Positions 18,301 to 27,369 of a DNA stretch of 64,000 nt are shown in pieces. The stretch lies in NCBI GenBank assembly GCA_903876885.1, contig CAIRBP010000032.1, forward strand, positions 1 through 64,000, written 5' to 3'. Under the pieces are notes generated by a model. It had not been told where the DNA came from. It was given only the letters and a program-made list of their open reading frames with translations, and did no database searches. The DNA is from an uncultured Burkholderiales bacterium. Its GTDB lineage: Bacteria; Pseudomonadota; Gammaproteobacteria; Burkholderiales; Burkholderiaceae_C. Position numbers and translations under genes: made by a program. Position 1 is the first letter of the stretch; each line of letters opens with the position of its first letter.

Positions 18301-18970
18301 ACGACTTGACGCCATTCAACAAATGGAGGAGCTGGGTTCTGGGTTTTATCTCGCCATGCACGATCTCGAGATCAGAGGTGCAGGCGAGGTTCTTGGGGAA
18401 AACCAGAGCGGTAATATGTTGGAGATTGGGTTTCAGCTTTATAACGAGATGCTCTCAGAGGCGGTTCGGGCACTTAAAAACGGCGAGGAACCAGACCTAC
18501 TCAGTCCGCTGCAAGTAACAACCGAGATTAATTTACACTCACCTGCGTTGCTGCCCGACTCATACTGCGGGGACGTTCACTTACGGCTGTCGTTCTACAA
18601 AAAGCTCGCAACTGCTAAAACACTAGATCAACTTGACACACTTCTTGAAGAGATCGTGGACCGGTTCGGCAAGTTACCCACTCAGGTTCAGACCTTGATA
18701 GATGTTCATAGGCTGCGAATTTTGGCCAAGCCCTTTGGAGTTGCAAAGGTAGACTCTGCACCAGGCGTAACTACGATTAGCTTTCGTCCCAATCCCCCCA
18801 TTGACGGTATGAAAATTATTGAGATGGTTCAAAAAAATAGGCATATCAAACTTGCGGGTAATGACAAGCTAAGGATTGAGCGAGAACTCCCGGAGGTCAA
18901 AGATAGGGCTCAACTGGTAAGGGATGTTCTGCGTAACTTGGGTCAACCACTTACGCCTACAATTCATTAA
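15374..18970 (+). CDS. mfd: Transcription-repair coupling factor Mfd
   Basis: Mfd removes stalled RNA polymerase at lesions and recruits UvrA. The 1198-residue protein has the UvrB-like N-terminal part (TLPYDSFSPHQDLISERLATLW), an RNA-polymerase-interaction segment (about 510-590, DPVVHSVHGIGRYRG), and a RecG-like translocase with Walker A GDVGFGKTEVALRAAF, the DEEHRFG box and motif VI QLRGRVGRS. The C-terminal TRCF domain is present (LPDSYCGDVHLRLSFYKKL). A low-complexity insert (TTEATSEATSEAL near residue 375) is unusual but in frame. It is divergent from ispD and precedes serB by 19-28 nt. Confidence 0.97.
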   Translation: MYTPKLLPGKRLSIQRPFSSSDALLLSSLSAQEIKGKNKVAIITSDAGDAQRLLDEMGLFNPDLRCVIFPDWETLPYDSFSPHQDLISERLATLWQISQGEADIILIPATTALYKIAPPSFLAGYTFHFTVKQKLDEAKLRSQLTLAGYAHVSQVISPGEYCVRGGLIDLFPMGSRFPYRVDLFDNEIDSIRTFDPDTQRSLYPVPEVRLLPGREFPMDEDSRAKFRNRWRELLEGDPTRSRIYKDIGNGVATAGIEYFLPLFFDETATVFDYLGQNATIVLHGDLEPIFQRFWQDTQDRYRLAQGDPDRPALAPANLFLSSEEFFTHCNTYTQLVLRPNPQSNALTQLQSKSFTDTVTEDLATASPRVTTEATSEATSEALNSQSFAKALPDLSVHRGAQDPLIQLKNHLRETSNKVLIIAESEGRRESLLDFLRASNVSPPSFDSLKEFLDSPEPLGIIAATLNYGFHATELSLDLITESELFDAGPTTRRKRKQEQTSDVESLIKDLSELQVGDPVVHSVHGIGRYRGLIHMDLQGVSGAQEDEASTSKAQEYLHLEYADQAMLYVPVSQLHLISRYSGVSPSEAPLHRLGSGQWDKAKRRAAEQIRDAAAELLNIYARRALREGHPFRYSANDYETFSNDFGFEETPDQKAAIHAVIQDMISPRPMDRLICGDVGFGKTEVALRAAFVAVMGGKQVAFLAPTTLLTEQHFQTLCDRFSKWPIKIAEMSRFRSAKEIKTAMAGIEDGSVDIVVGTHKLISGSLKFKDLGLLIIDEEHRFGVRHKEMIKSLRSEVDVLTLTATPIPRTLGMALEGLREISVIATAPQRRLAIKTFVRSEGNGVIREAVLRELKRGGQCYFLHNEVETIENRKLRLQELIPEARIAIAHGQMPERDLERVMREFINQRHNILLCSTIIETGIDVPSANTIIMSRADKFGLAQLHQLRGRVGRSHHQAYAYLLVPDVESLTKHASQRLDAIQQMEELGSGFYLAMHDLEIRGAGEVLGENQSGNMLEIGFQLYNEMLSEAVRALKNGEEPDLLSPLQVTTEINLHSPALLPDSYCGDVHLRLSFYKKLATAKTLDQLDTLLEEIVDRFGKLPTQVQTLIDVHRLRILAKPFGVAKVDSAPGVTTISFRPNPPIDGMKIIEMVQKNRHIKLAGNDKLRIERELPEVKDRAQLVRDVLRNLGQPLTPTIH

Positions 18971-18998
18971 CTTTAATATCTTCAGCTAGTTGTCTCAT

Positions 18999-19754
18999 AT
19001 GACTACACCTTCGCCATCACCGCACTCATCATCCTCAAATAGATTAAAGGATGGCCTAGTGCTTAAAGAACGTGTTGTACCTCTTAAGCTTAAAGACTTT
19101 AAATTAATTGCATTTGATATGGACTCAACCCTCATCAATATCGAATGTATAGATGAAATAGCAAGCGTAGTAGGGCTAAAAAAAGAGGTTGCCCATATCA
19201 CCGAACTCACCATGAAGGGAGACATTAAAGACTTTAAAGAAAGTTTAAAGCAACGCGTAGCACTTTTAAAGGGTACACCTGAGAGCGCACTCCAAGAGGT
19301 ATACGAAAACAGTTTGAAATTAAACCCAGGTGCACAAAGACTCTTAAGTGTTTGCAAAGCTTCGGGGCTTCAGTCTTTGTTGGTCAGCGGGGGATTTACC
19401 TATTTTGCAGAAAGGGTCAAAGCGCTCTTAGAGATTGATTTCTCCCGGTCCAACGAACTTGAAGTTCAAGGGGGCTTACTAACGGGTGAGCTAACGCCTC
19501 AAACTTGGGGGGTAATTTGTGACGGCGATGAGAAAAAACGCATGCTCATTGAAACCAGCCAGCAACTTGGAATTAGTCTCAGCCAAGCCATAGCGGTTGG
19601 TGACGGATCTAATGATATTCCGATGATGCTTGCCTGCTCACAAGCCGGTGGCCTGTCAGTTGCGTATCACGCGAAACCTATCGTGAGGGAGAAAGCACTA
19701 ATGAGTATTGAATCCGGGGGGTTAGACCGGATGTTGGAGATTTTTGAATTCTGA
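18999..19754 (+). CDS. serB: Phosphoserine phosphatase
   Basis: SerB hydrolyses phosphoserine in the last step of serine synthesis. It is a HAD phosphatase with the DxDxT nucleophile motif FDMDSTLINIECIDEIA, motif II LLVSGGFTYFAERVKALL and the DD motif VGDGSNDIPMMLACSQAG. Length is normal without an ACT domain. The track starts at a TTG (18990); I prefer the ATG at 18999. It follows mfd closely on the same strand. Confidence 0.95.
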   Translation: MTTPSPSPHSSSSNRLKDGLVLKERVVPLKLKDFKLIAFDMDSTLINIECIDEIASVVGLKKEVAHITELTMKGDIKDFKESLKQRVALLKGTPESALQEVYENSLKLNPGAQRLLSVCKASGLQSLLVSGGFTYFAERVKALLEIDFSRSNELEVQGGLLTGELTPQTWGVICDGDEKKRMLIETSQQLGISLSQAIAVGDGSNDIPMMLACSQAGGLSVAYHAKPIVREKALMSIESGGLDRMLEIFEF

Positions 19755-19763
19755 TCAAGATAT

Positions 19764-19785
19764 CAAAAATGAGCCCTCAGGCTCA
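19764..19785 (-). terminator. Rho-independent terminator of the zinc dehydrogenase gene
   Basis: On the minus strand TGAGCC-TGAG-GGCTCA forms a 6-bp stem directly followed by TTTTTG. The hairpin begins at the stop codon of the dehydrogenase gene. It lies between the convergent serB and dehydrogenase genes and has the U-run only on the minus side. Confidence 0.6.
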
Positions 19786-20823
19786 AGCCGCAAAATCAAG
19801 CTGTACTTTCATTGCTTGATTTCGGTCACCTGCTAATTTGAAGGCGTCCAAATAATCTTTAAGCGCAACGGTATGGCTAATTAGAGGTGTTAAATCTACC
19901 CTCTTTTGGTTCATAAGTTCAACGGCCTGCGCAAACTCCTCGTGAAATCTAAATGAGCCTCTAAAGTCAAACTCCTTTGCGACCATCACATTCAGAGGAA
20001 GTGTTACCTCCCCCCCAGTGCCGACTTGAACGAAGATACCTCGGGGTCGCAAAACTTCAAAGCCGGCTTTTATTGCGACCTCACTACCGCTGGCTTCAAA
20101 CATGACGTCGAAATAGCCTTTTTGTGCTTTAAAAAGCTCCAATCCCTGTGGGTGAGTAGCTGTATTGATAATCTGTGTTGCACCAACAATTTTTGCACGC
20201 GCAAGGGTCTGATCAGTAATATCGGTCACGACAACTTCGCTGGCTCCGGCTAATTTTGCAGCAACAACCGTTAAGCTTCCAATCGGACCACAACCCGTAA
20301 CCAGTACACGCTTACCCATCAAAGAGCCAGCTCTTGCTACAGCGTGCAATGCAACCGAGAAAGGTTCGGCCATTGCGGCGTGCGCATCACTGACATGAGG
20401 AGCAACTGGATAGGCTTGGGTCGCATCAATTACCATTTCTTGTCTAAAAGCTCCTTGGATGTGAGGCCAGGGCATAGCGCTCCCGTAAAAGCGCATATTC
20501 AAGCAATGGTTATGAAGCGCTCTTTGGCAATAATCACATTGTCCACAGGGGCGACTTGGGCTGATAGACACCCTCGTGCCTATGCTTAAATCTTTAACAG
20601 CTGCTCCAATAGCAGTCACAACACCGGAGACCTCATGGCCTAGAACCATGGGTTGTTTTATGCGCACAGAACCAAATCCACCGTGCTGGTAGTAATGCAT
20701 ATCAGAGCCACAAATACCACCAGCGCGAACTTGAACACGCACTTGACGCGTACCCATGGGTTCCAAGGCATATTCCTCTAACCTTAAGTCCTTTGCGCCG
20801 TGAATAATAAGTGCGAGTGCCAT
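19783..20823 (-). CDS. Zinc-dependent alcohol dehydrogenase, L-idonate 5-dehydrogenase-like
   Basis: A 346-residue medium-chain dehydrogenase that oxidises a secondary alcohol of a sugar or sugar acid with NAD(P). The catalytic zinc site is GGICGSDMHYYQ with VLGHEVSGVV, the structural zinc site is CGQCDYCQRALHNHC, and the Rossmann motif is VLVTGCGPIGSLTVVAAKLAGA. The opening and HYYQHGGFGSVRIKQPMVLGHE resemble L-idonate 5-dehydrogenases. The next gene on the strand is an SDR of gluconate 5-dehydrogenase type, which supports an idonate/gluconate role. No transporter or kinase is adjacent, so the actual substrate is open. Confidence 0.8.
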   Translation of the reverse strand: MALALIIHGAKDLRLEEYALEPMGTRQVRVQVRAGGICGSDMHYYQHGGFGSVRIKQPMVLGHEVSGVVTAIGAAVKDLSIGTRVSISPSRPCGQCDYCQRALHNHCLNMRFYGSAMPWPHIQGAFRQEMVIDATQAYPVAPHVSDAHAAMAEPFSVALHAVARAGSLMGKRVLVTGCGPIGSLTVVAAKLAGASEVVVTDITDQTLARAKIVGATQIINTATHPQGLELFKAQKGYFDVMFEASGSEVAIKAGFEVLRPRGIFVQVGTGGEVTLPLNVMVAKEFDFRGSFRFHEEFAQAVELMNQKRVDLTPLISHTVALKDYLDAFKLAGDRNQAMKVQLDFAA

Positions 20824-20916
20824 GAATAGATTTCCCTGAAAATAGTTTAAACCTTACTGAACTTAGACAATATTTAACTTGGCTGAGTAAGTAGTCAGAT
20901 TCTAAGCGCGTTAAAT

Positions 20917-21777
20917 TTACAAAGTCGCGGTTACACCGCCGTCCACATACAAAATATGTCCATTAACGAATTGTGAGGCAGAACTTGACAAAAATACTGC
21001 AGCACCAACCAAGTCCTCCACGTTACCCCAGCGCTTGGCTGGCGTTCGAGAGATTAACCAATTACTGAAGGTGGTGTCATTGACAAGAGCTTGCGTCAGC
21101 TCTGTTTTAAAGTAACCAGGGCCAATACCGTTGGCCTGAATGCCGTACTTGCCCCAGTCAATTGCCATTGCTTTGGTTAGCATTTTAAGGGCACCCTTGG
21201 ACGCTGTGTAGGGACCGGTTCCTGGGCGGCCTAACTCACTCATAACCGAGCAAGTGTTGATAATCTTCCCCTCTCCTCTTTTGATCATGTGCTTGACTAC
21301 GATTCGCGATACGTAAAAAACGCTATCGACATTTGTTCGCATGATGTTTTGCCACTGCTCGACGGGGAAATCCTGCAACTCCGATCTAAAGGTCATACCA
21401 GCGTTGTTGATTAAAATATCAATAGGACCTATCGAAGTTTCAATGTTTTCAATAGCCCTTTCGCAATCCTGTGCCGAGGTTACATCAAAGATTGCTTTGA
21501 ATACCCTGTCGGAATAATCCCCGCTAGCACAAGTTTTAAACCCCAACTTCGAACACTCAGCACTTAAACTCTCAAACGCTGCATCTAAGCGTTGTTGATT
21601 TCGTCCGTTTAGTATCACTTTTGCTCCAGCGCCTATTAAACCTTTGGCCAGAGCAAAACCTATTCCACTGCTAGAGCCCGTAACAAGAGCGGTTCTCCCG
21701 CTTAAGTTAAACATCTGCACACTTGGTAAATGTTGCAAAGACGGATTAGGTTGATTAGGTTGATCAGTTTTTGTCAT
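20917..21777 (-). CDS. SDR oxidoreductase, gluconate 5-dehydrogenase-like
   Basis: A classical short-chain dehydrogenase: Rossmann TGSSSGIGFALAKGL, NNAG, catalytic Ser in SVMSELGRPG, and Tyr-x3-Lys in YTASKGALKMLTKAMA. The C-terminus is FVNGHILYVDGGVTATL. GPYTASKGALKMLTKAMAIDW and the general layout fit gluconate 5-dehydrogenases, which work with L-idonate dehydrogenase (next gene, 93 nt downstream). The track starts at a TTG at 21822; ATG 21777 with a weak GAGAT element or the internal MFNLSGRTALVTG start are more usual. It is divergent from the Ldh-type gene, sharing a promoter region with a tandem repeat. Confidence 0.8.
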   Translation of the reverse strand: MTKTDQPNQPNPSLQHLPSVQMFNLSGRTALVTGSSSGIGFALAKGLIGAGAKVILNGRNQQRLDAAFESLSAECSKLGFKTCASGDYSDRVFKAIFDVTSAQDCERAIENIETSIGPIDILINNAGMTFRSELQDFPVEQWQNIMRTNVDSVFYVSRIVVKHMIKRGEGKIINTCSVMSELGRPGTGPYTASKGALKMLTKAMAIDWGKYGIQANGIGPGYFKTELTQALVNDTTFSNWLISRTPAKRWGNVEDLVGAAVFLSSSASQFVNGHILYVDGGVTATL

Positions 21778-21910
21778 GAAATCTCTATGTTGTGCCAAAA
21801 ATGTATGCAGCATTTTATTCAAATTAACAATGCTAAGGAATTGATGAAACTACTACAAGAATTCATTTAATATTCAAAAAGCCGTTTTATTTCTTTTTTG
21901 ATGTCTATTT

Positions 21911-21958
21911 ACCGTATCAGAATTGGGATTCCTGGGTAATCACCGTACCTGAATTGAG
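21911..21958. promoter_or_regulatory. Tandem direct repeat, candidate operator for divergent sugar-acid genes
   Basis: ACCGTATCAGAATTGGG at 21911-21927 and ACCGTACCTGAATTGAG at 21942-21958 match at 14 of 17 positions and are offset by 31 bp, about three helical turns. They lie in the intergenic space between the divergent SDR and Ldh-type dehydrogenase genes. Such phased repeats are typical of repressor or activator sites. No regulator gene is adjacent, so the binding protein is unknown. Confidence 0.4.
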
Positions 21959-22030
21959 CCATTTTCGCTTAAGATTCGCAATCTCGTTTTACCCTGTTTC
22001 ACCCCCCATTTTGAATGTGCACTTTGACAA

Positions 22031-23089
22031 ATGAATACGCTATACGACTCCAAGAAATTAAATCACTACGCACTGAGTCTTTTAAAGGCCTCGGGAGTTG
22101 AAGAGAAAATTGCACGCGTTGTAGCTCAAACCCTAGTTGAGGGCGATCTCTTAGGACACGACACACACGGCCTGGCCCTTCTCGCCAGCTATATCAAGGA
22201 GATTGAGGCTGGGCGCATGAGTAAAACAGGGGAGCCCATCGTCTTATCAGACAAGCCTGCAGCACTTTTGTGGGACGGTCAAAGACTGCCCGGCCCGTGG
22301 CTCCTTCACTTGGCTTACGAACAGTTATCCTCTAGGGCGAGAACCCTGGGAGTTTCAAGCCTTGCGATTAAACGAAGCCATCATATTGCGTGCCTAGCTG
22401 TTTATTTAATGAAAGCTTTAAAGGACGGATTTTTGATGGTCTTAGCTTCATCTGATGCGAATAGCGCCAGTGTTGCACCTTACGGAGGGACTCAGGCAGT
22501 TTTTACGCCTAACCCTATCGCTATTGGATTCCCGGTGAATGCAGACAGTGGGGTGATGGTTGACATCTCTGCATCCATTACTACAAACGGTATGACTAAC
22601 CGTAAATTCAAAGCAGGAGAAAAATTCGAACACGAGTGGTTAATGACCGCAGACGGCAAACTGAGTAATGATCCCGCTGTCATGTTCACAACACCCCCAG
22701 GTACATTGCTGGGCGTTGGGGGCCTGAATCACGGTCACAAAGGATACGGTTTGTCCTTGATGGTTGAGGCACTTACTGCCGGTCTAGCAGGCAGAGGACG
22801 TGCAGATCCCAAAGAAGGCTGGGGAGCAACAGTTCATGTAACTTTGTATGACATCAATGCCTTTAGTGGCGAGGCTGAGTTTATTAGACAGATGGATCAT
22901 GTTGCCACACTTTGTAAAACCAATATTCCTCTTGATCCATCAAAACCAGTAAGACTTCCAGGTCAATCTGCCTTTGGCAAAAGAGATGCACAGGTAAAGA
23001 ACGGTGTTGTGCTTCACCCCTCGATTGCGCCCTCATTAGATGAAGCAGAGCGTAAATACGGATTTAAACTATCCGATTGCATCTTGTAA
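22031..23089 (+). CDS. Ldh/malate-dehydrogenase-2 family oxidoreductase
   Basis: The 352-residue enzyme belongs to the family of NAD(P)-dependent 2-hydroxyacid dehydrogenases with non-Rossmann fold (malate/lactate/ureidoglycolate/2,3-diketo-L-gulonate reductase group). Seen are LVEGDLLGHDTHGLALLASY, RSHHIACLAVY, FTPNPIAIGFP and the C-terminal GLNHGHKGYGLSLMVEALTAGL. Which 2-keto or 2-hydroxy acid is used cannot be read. Divergence from the idonate/gluconate-type genes suggests a role in the same sugar-acid pathway. Confidence 0.85.
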   Translation: MNTLYDSKKLNHYALSLLKASGVEEKIARVVAQTLVEGDLLGHDTHGLALLASYIKEIEAGRMSKTGEPIVLSDKPAALLWDGQRLPGPWLLHLAYEQLSSRARTLGVSSLAIKRSHHIACLAVYLMKALKDGFLMVLASSDANSASVAPYGGTQAVFTPNPIAIGFPVNADSGVMVDISASITTNGMTNRKFKAGEKFEHEWLMTADGKLSNDPAVMFTTPPGTLLGVGGLNHGHKGYGLSLMVEALTAGLAGRGRADPKEGWGATVHVTLYDINAFSGEAEFIRQMDHVATLCKTNIPLDPSKPVRLPGQSAFGKRDAQVKNGVVLHPSIAPSLDEAERKYGFKLSDCIL

Positions 23090-23167
23090 TTAATTCATAA
23101 CTCAGCAGCGGTGAGCTATCTAGGTTCATAGTCTAGACCGCTTGGTCAAATCTAATGCACGGGCAAG

Positions 23168-25246
23168 TTAGCGCAGTGCTAGGTATATAGCTTGTGCCAA
23201 TTCTGGTGAAATGCCCTCCACACTCATCAAATCTTGAGCACTCGCTTCTGCTACGCCCCTAACGCCTCCAAAACGCTGGAGTAATTTTGCTCGCTTCTTT
23301 GGGCCAATCCCTGGGATGTCCTCTATTTTGCTGGCACCGATCCTTACTTTAGCTCTTTTTGCACGCATCCCCGTAATCGCAAATCTATGCGCTTCATCCC
23401 TAATCTGTGCAACCAACATCAAAGCAGCAGAGTCTTTACCTAGATAAATTTTCTCTCTTCCATCAGCAAATACTAGCTCCTCAAGGCCCACCTTACGCCC
23501 CTCACCTTTTTCTACACCCACGATTCGGGATAGATCTAAATCCAGAGATTCAAAAACATCCTTAGCCATAGATACCTGCCCCTTACCGCCGTCAATTAAA
23601 ACTAGATCCGGGAACTTGGCTTCTCCACTTCTGACGAGCTCAGCCAATTTGGAATATCGCCGAGTTAGGACCTGCTTCATAGCTGCGTAGTCATCACCTC
23701 CGGTTATGCCTTCGATGTTGTAGCGTCTATATTCGCTAGGTTGCATCTTGTGGTGATGAAAGACTACGCAGGAAGCCTGGGTTGCCTCCCCACTGGTGTG
23801 TGAGATATCAAAACACTCAATACGGAAAAGTGCTAAATCCTCGGGTGCCAAATCAATTGATTCAACTAATGCACGCGTTCTTTCTTGCTGTGAACCTTCC
23901 TCTGCTAGGAGTCGGGTGAGTTGCAGGTTAGCATTTTGTACTGCCATCTCCTGCCAAGTTTTACGCTGCTCCCTGGGTTGATGAACTGCAGTAATTCGAA
24001 CCCCAGTTTGTTCAGCCAACACTCTTAGCAACTCTTTGTCCACGGGTTGATTTGTTATCAGTGTCGGGGGCGGGGGAATCTCAAGATAGTGCTGAGCAAC
24101 AAATGCCTCCAAAATCTCACCGGTACTGGCATCGTCAACATGAGTTGGAAAATAAGGTCTGTCGCCCAGGTGTCTGCCGCCTCTGACCATTGCAAGATTT
24201 ACACACGCTCGACCACCCTGGACGACAACAGCTAATATGTCAACATCTCGATCATCTACTGTGTCCACTGACTGTTGGTGAAGTACTTTTGAGAGTGCGC
24301 TTAGTTGGTTTCTTAGTTCAGCAGCCTGCTCAAACTCCAATCGAGAGGAATGATCCATCATCCTAGTTTCAAGAGACTTCATGACGCCTTGGGTCTCGCC
24401 GTGAAGAAGCTCACCCGCATGCCTCACGTTTTGTTGATAGTCCTCAACGGAGATTTTTCCAACGCAAGGCCCAGAGCACCTTCTTATCTGATACATGAGA
24501 CAAGGTCTTGTTCGGTTACGAAAAACTGTATCTTCACAGGTACGTAGCCTAAATATTTTTTGCAATAATTCAATAGCCTCACGAACAGCCCAAACACTGG
24601 GATAAGGTCCAAAATAGTCGTGATTTTTATCTACTGCTCCCCTGTAATAAACCATACGAGGGATTAGCTTGGGACTAGGGTGTCCTAGTGCGTCTGTAAT
24701 TGATTTATCTTCCGTTGAAACGGTCCTGGTAAGCTTCAGGTAGGGATAACTTTTATCATCTCTGAATAGTATGTTGTAGCGAGGCTTAAGTGTCTTGATC
24801 AGATTATTTTCAAGCAGCAAAGCTTCCGCCTCTGAGCGCACAACAGTTGTCTCTAATCTCACTATTTTGCTGACCATGTGCCCTATTCGGGTACCATCAT
24901 GAGAGCGGTTGAAGTAACTTGATACGCGCTTCTTTAAATGAATGGCCTTCCCAACATACAGTAATTGATCATCTTTATCAAAATACCTATAAACACCCGG
25001 TAATCCGGGTAAAGAGGAAACCAACGCTAAAAGTTCATCTGAATGCTGGTGCACAGCTTCACCGCTATCACTTGCTCTGAGTGACGTAGCCTCAGATGCG
25101 TCGCCCTCAAAACTCTTTGAACCAGCAGCCAGATTAGTCTCCCCATCCTGGGTTGGCAATGCGGAGGGCTCAATTACTGATCCCGTTTTCGGAGTTGATT
25201 CTTTGATTGAAAGATTTTTCTGTTTGTTCACGAAATTAAAGCTCAA
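23168..25246 (-). CDS. uvrC: Excinuclease ABC subunit C
   Basis: UvrC makes both incisions in nucleotide excision repair. The 692-residue protein has the GIY-YIG 3' nuclease ([20 protein letters not shown] then [14 protein letters not shown]), a Cys cluster ([13 protein letters not shown]), a UVR motif ([15 protein letters not shown]), the RNase H-like 5' nuclease ([28 protein letters not shown]) and two C-terminal HhH motifs ([20 protein letters not shown]). The first about 65 residues precede the usual start and are low-complexity; a later start is possible but no strong SD decides it. Confidence 0.96.
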   Translation of the reverse strand: MSFNFVNKQKNLSIKESTPKTGSVIEPSALPTQDGETNLAAGSKSFEGDASEATSLRASDSGEAVHQHSDELLALVSSLPGLPGVYRYFDKDDQLLYVGKAIHLKKRVSSYFNRSHDGTRIGHMVSKIVRLETTVVRSEAEALLLENNLIKTLKPRYNILFRDDKSYPYLKLTRTVSTEDKSITDALGHPSPKLIPRMVYYRGAVDKNHDYFGPYPSVWAVREAIELLQKIFRLRTCEDTVFRNRTRPCLMYQIRRCSGPCVGKISVEDYQQNVRHAGELLHGETQGVMKSLETRMMDHSSRLEFEQAAELRNQLSALSKVLHQQSVDTVDDRDVDILAVVVQGGRACVNLAMVRGGRHLGDRPYFPTHVDDASTGEILEAFVAQHYLEIPPPPTLITNQPVDKELLRVLAEQTGVRITAVHQPREQRKTWQEMAVQNANLQLTRLLAEEGSQQERTRALVESIDLAPEDLALFRIECFDISHTSGEATQASCVVFHHHKMQPSEYRRYNIEGITGGDDYAAMKQVLTRRYSKLAELVRSGEAKFPDLVLIDGGKGQVSMAKDVFESLDLDLSRIVGVEKGEGRKVGLEELVFADGREKIYLGKDSAALMLVAQIRDEAHRFAITGMRAKRAKVRIGASKIEDIPGIGPKKRAKLLQRFGGVRGVAEASAQDLMSVEGISPELAQAIYLALR

Positions 25247-25316
25247 TTAAGAATTTTTACTTCTTACCTAAGAAATTCAAAGGCAATTTAAGAATACACT
25301 TTAATCACTAAAGTTA

Positions 25317-26534
25317 ATGTCTATTGTGCCGTTAATTTGGCTATCCCGCCCCATGCCCTCAATACCCCCTTTGAAACCTATGCGTTGGAGCATTTTTTGC
25401 CGCGTTATTGATAACTACGGAGATGCCGGGGTTTGCCTAAGATTGGCTAGGGAGTTAGCGCATCGAGGACAGTCAATTGATTTTTTTATTGACAACCAAG
25501 AGATACTGAGCTGGATGGAGCCAGAAATACATCCTAATATTAAAGTTCGGGTATGGTCTAGTAAGCAGGAGGAAGAGGATTGGCTTTTAAAAAATCAGGG
25601 GTTTTATGTCGGCGAAAATGATTTATTTGCAGATGTGATTGTTGAAGCCTTTGGCTGCGAAATTCCTGCAGCTTTTAAGGAATTAATATCCAACCAATCT
25701 AAACGCGGGCAACAGACCACTCAGTGGATTAATTTGGAATACCTAAGTGCAGAGGGCTACGCACAACGAAATCACGGATTAATGTCTCCCATTCTCAGCG
25801 GCCCTGGAGAGGGCTCTCATAAATGGTTTTTTTATCCGGGTTTTACAAAACTTACCGGGGGACTTTTAATTGAGAACAAAATTCGCGAAAAAATAAATAC
25901 TTCTATACCCGACACTCAAATATCTTCCCCCTTCAAAATTGGTCTGTTTTGCTACGCAAATGCTCCCTTGGTGCAACTATTAACGGACCTTAGAAAACAC
26001 TGCGAGCACTCAGAGCGAAAAATAGTAATAAATATTTCAAAAGGTAACCAAGGAGACGTTCAAAAATTTATGTCAGAGTTAATCATGACTGAGTTGCAAA
26101 TCAGTAAAGATTCAAGCGAAACCAGTTTGTCACTTTGTCTTTTAGATTCATTAACTCAAAATGATTTTGATGAAATGCTTTGGAACAACGATCTAAACTT
26201 TGTAAGGGGGGAGGACTCTTTAATCAGGGCGATATGGGCAGGTAAGCCATGGATTTGGCAAATTTACAATCAATCAAATGGCGCTCACTTCACTAAATTA
26301 AATGCATTCTTGGATTTAATGGAGTGCCCACTGTTCATAAAAGAAATCCATTGGGGGTGGAATCTTTTTGGTGACTATAACTTTGCATTACCCTCCTCTA
26401 AAGATGCTAGAAAATGGGCAGATTGGAGCGCTTGGTGTCTCCAAATTCGCAGTAAATTGCTCGAACAAGAGGATTTGGTGACTCAGTTGATGAAGTTTGT
26501 GGATGAAAAACGCCAGAAAACGGTAGAATACTAG
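25317..26534 (+). CDS. earP: EF-P arginine rhamnosyltransferase EarP
   Basis: EarP adds rhamnose from dTDP-rhamnose to an arginine of elongation factor P, needed for relief of polyproline stalling. The protein shows the EarP opening WSIFCRVIDNYGDAGVCLRLA, the central WINLEYLSAEGYAQRNHGLMSP and the C-terminal NFVRGEDSLIRAIWAGKPWIWQIY, all family marks. The gene for EF-P follows 120 nt downstream, as is usual. The family normally starts at MRWSIFC, here ATG 25380, so the first 21 residues from ATG 25317 may not be translated. Confidence 0.95.
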   Translation: MSIVPLIWLSRPMPSIPPLKPMRWSIFCRVIDNYGDAGVCLRLARELAHRGQSIDFFIDNQEILSWMEPEIHPNIKVRVWSSKQEEEDWLLKNQGFYVGENDLFADVIVEAFGCEIPAAFKELISNQSKRGQQTTQWINLEYLSAEGYAQRNHGLMSPILSGPGEGSHKWFFYPGFTKLTGGLLIENKIREKINTSIPDTQISSPFKIGLFCYANAPLVQLLTDLRKHCEHSERKIVINISKGNQGDVQKFMSELIMTELQISKDSSETSLSLCLLDSLTQNDFDEMLWNNDLNFVRGEDSLIRAIWAGKPWIWQIYNQSNGAHFTKLNAFLDLMECPLFIKEIHWGWNLFGDYNFALPSSKDARKWADWSAWCLQIRSKLLEQEDLVTQLMKFVDEKRQKTVEY

Positions 26535-26654
26535 GTTGTCCTGGTAAAACTTAACGAAGCGTTTAATGAGCTTAATAGCTTTTAAAAAACCCTAAAGGGG
26601 GTAAATGCTTTATTGGTAATACCATTTAACTTGAATGAACCTCGATTTAGTCTT

Positions 26655-27209
26655 ATGAAAATAGCTCAAGAAATTCGCGCTGGAAACGTAATTAAGTACG
26701 GAAAAGATCCTATGGTGGTCTTAAAAACGGAATACTCCAGGGGGGGACGTAACTCTGCGACAGTTCGTATGAAACTCAAGAGTCTGTTGAATAACTTCGG
26801 TACTGAAGTTGTTTTCAAAGCCGACGACAAAATGGATCAAATCATTTTGGACAAAAAAGAATGTACCTACTCCTACTTCGCTGATCCGATGTACGTCTGG
26901 ATGGACGCGGATTACAACCAGTACGAGGTGGAAAGTGAGAACATGGGTGACTCGCTTAACTATTTACAAGAGGGTATGACCGCTGAAGTTGTGTTCTACG
27001 AAGGCAAGGCCATCTCTGTTGAGCTGCCAACAAGCGTTGAGCGCGAAATAACTTGGACCGAGCCTGCTGTAAAGGGCGACACCTCAGGTAAAGTTCTCAA
27101 GCCCGCCAAAATTGCAACTGGCTTTGAAGTACCCGTTCCTCTTTTTGTGGATCAAAATGATATTGTTGAAATTGATACTAGAACTGGTGAATACAGACGT
27201 CGCGTCTAA
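26655..27209 (+). CDS. efp: Elongation factor P
   Basis: EF-P helps the ribosome form bonds at consecutive prolines. The 184-residue protein begins [20 protein letters not shown] and carries the modification loop [11 protein letters not shown], with Arg32 at the tip, the rhamnosylated residue in EarP organisms. KOW, central OB and C-terminal OB ([24 protein letters not shown]) are complete. The track uses a TTG at 26613. The ATG at 26655 is the family start, although it lacks a clear SD: the strong AAAGGGGG upstream instead faces a four-codon ORF at 26605-26619. Confidence 0.96.
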   Translation: MKIAQEIRAGNVIKYGKDPMVVLKTEYSRGGRNSATVRMKLKSLLNNFGTEVVFKADDKMDQIILDKKECTYSYFADPMYVWMDADYNQYEVESENMGDSLNYLQEGMTAEVVFYEGKAISVELPTSVEREITWTEPAVKGDTSGKVLKPAKIATGFEVPVPLFVDQNDIVEIDTRTGEYRRRV

Positions 27210-27283
27210 TCAATTTTAAATAAATCTAAGCTTCAAACTGAAACGATGGACTTATTAAGGTTCATCACAGAGGTACTAAAACT

Positions 27284-27322
27284 AACAAGCCCCAGAGTCA
27301 AATCAGGGGCTTGTTGTGTTTT
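27284..27322 (+). terminator. Rho-independent terminator of efp
   Basis: AACAAGCCCC at 27284-27293 pairs with GGGGCTTGTT at 27306-27315, followed by GTGTTTTG. It lies 75 bp after the efp stop. Confidence 0.75.
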
Positions 27323-27369
27323 GAGATCTACTAAAAATTAAGATCAACATAAATCTAGGACTCAATCTA

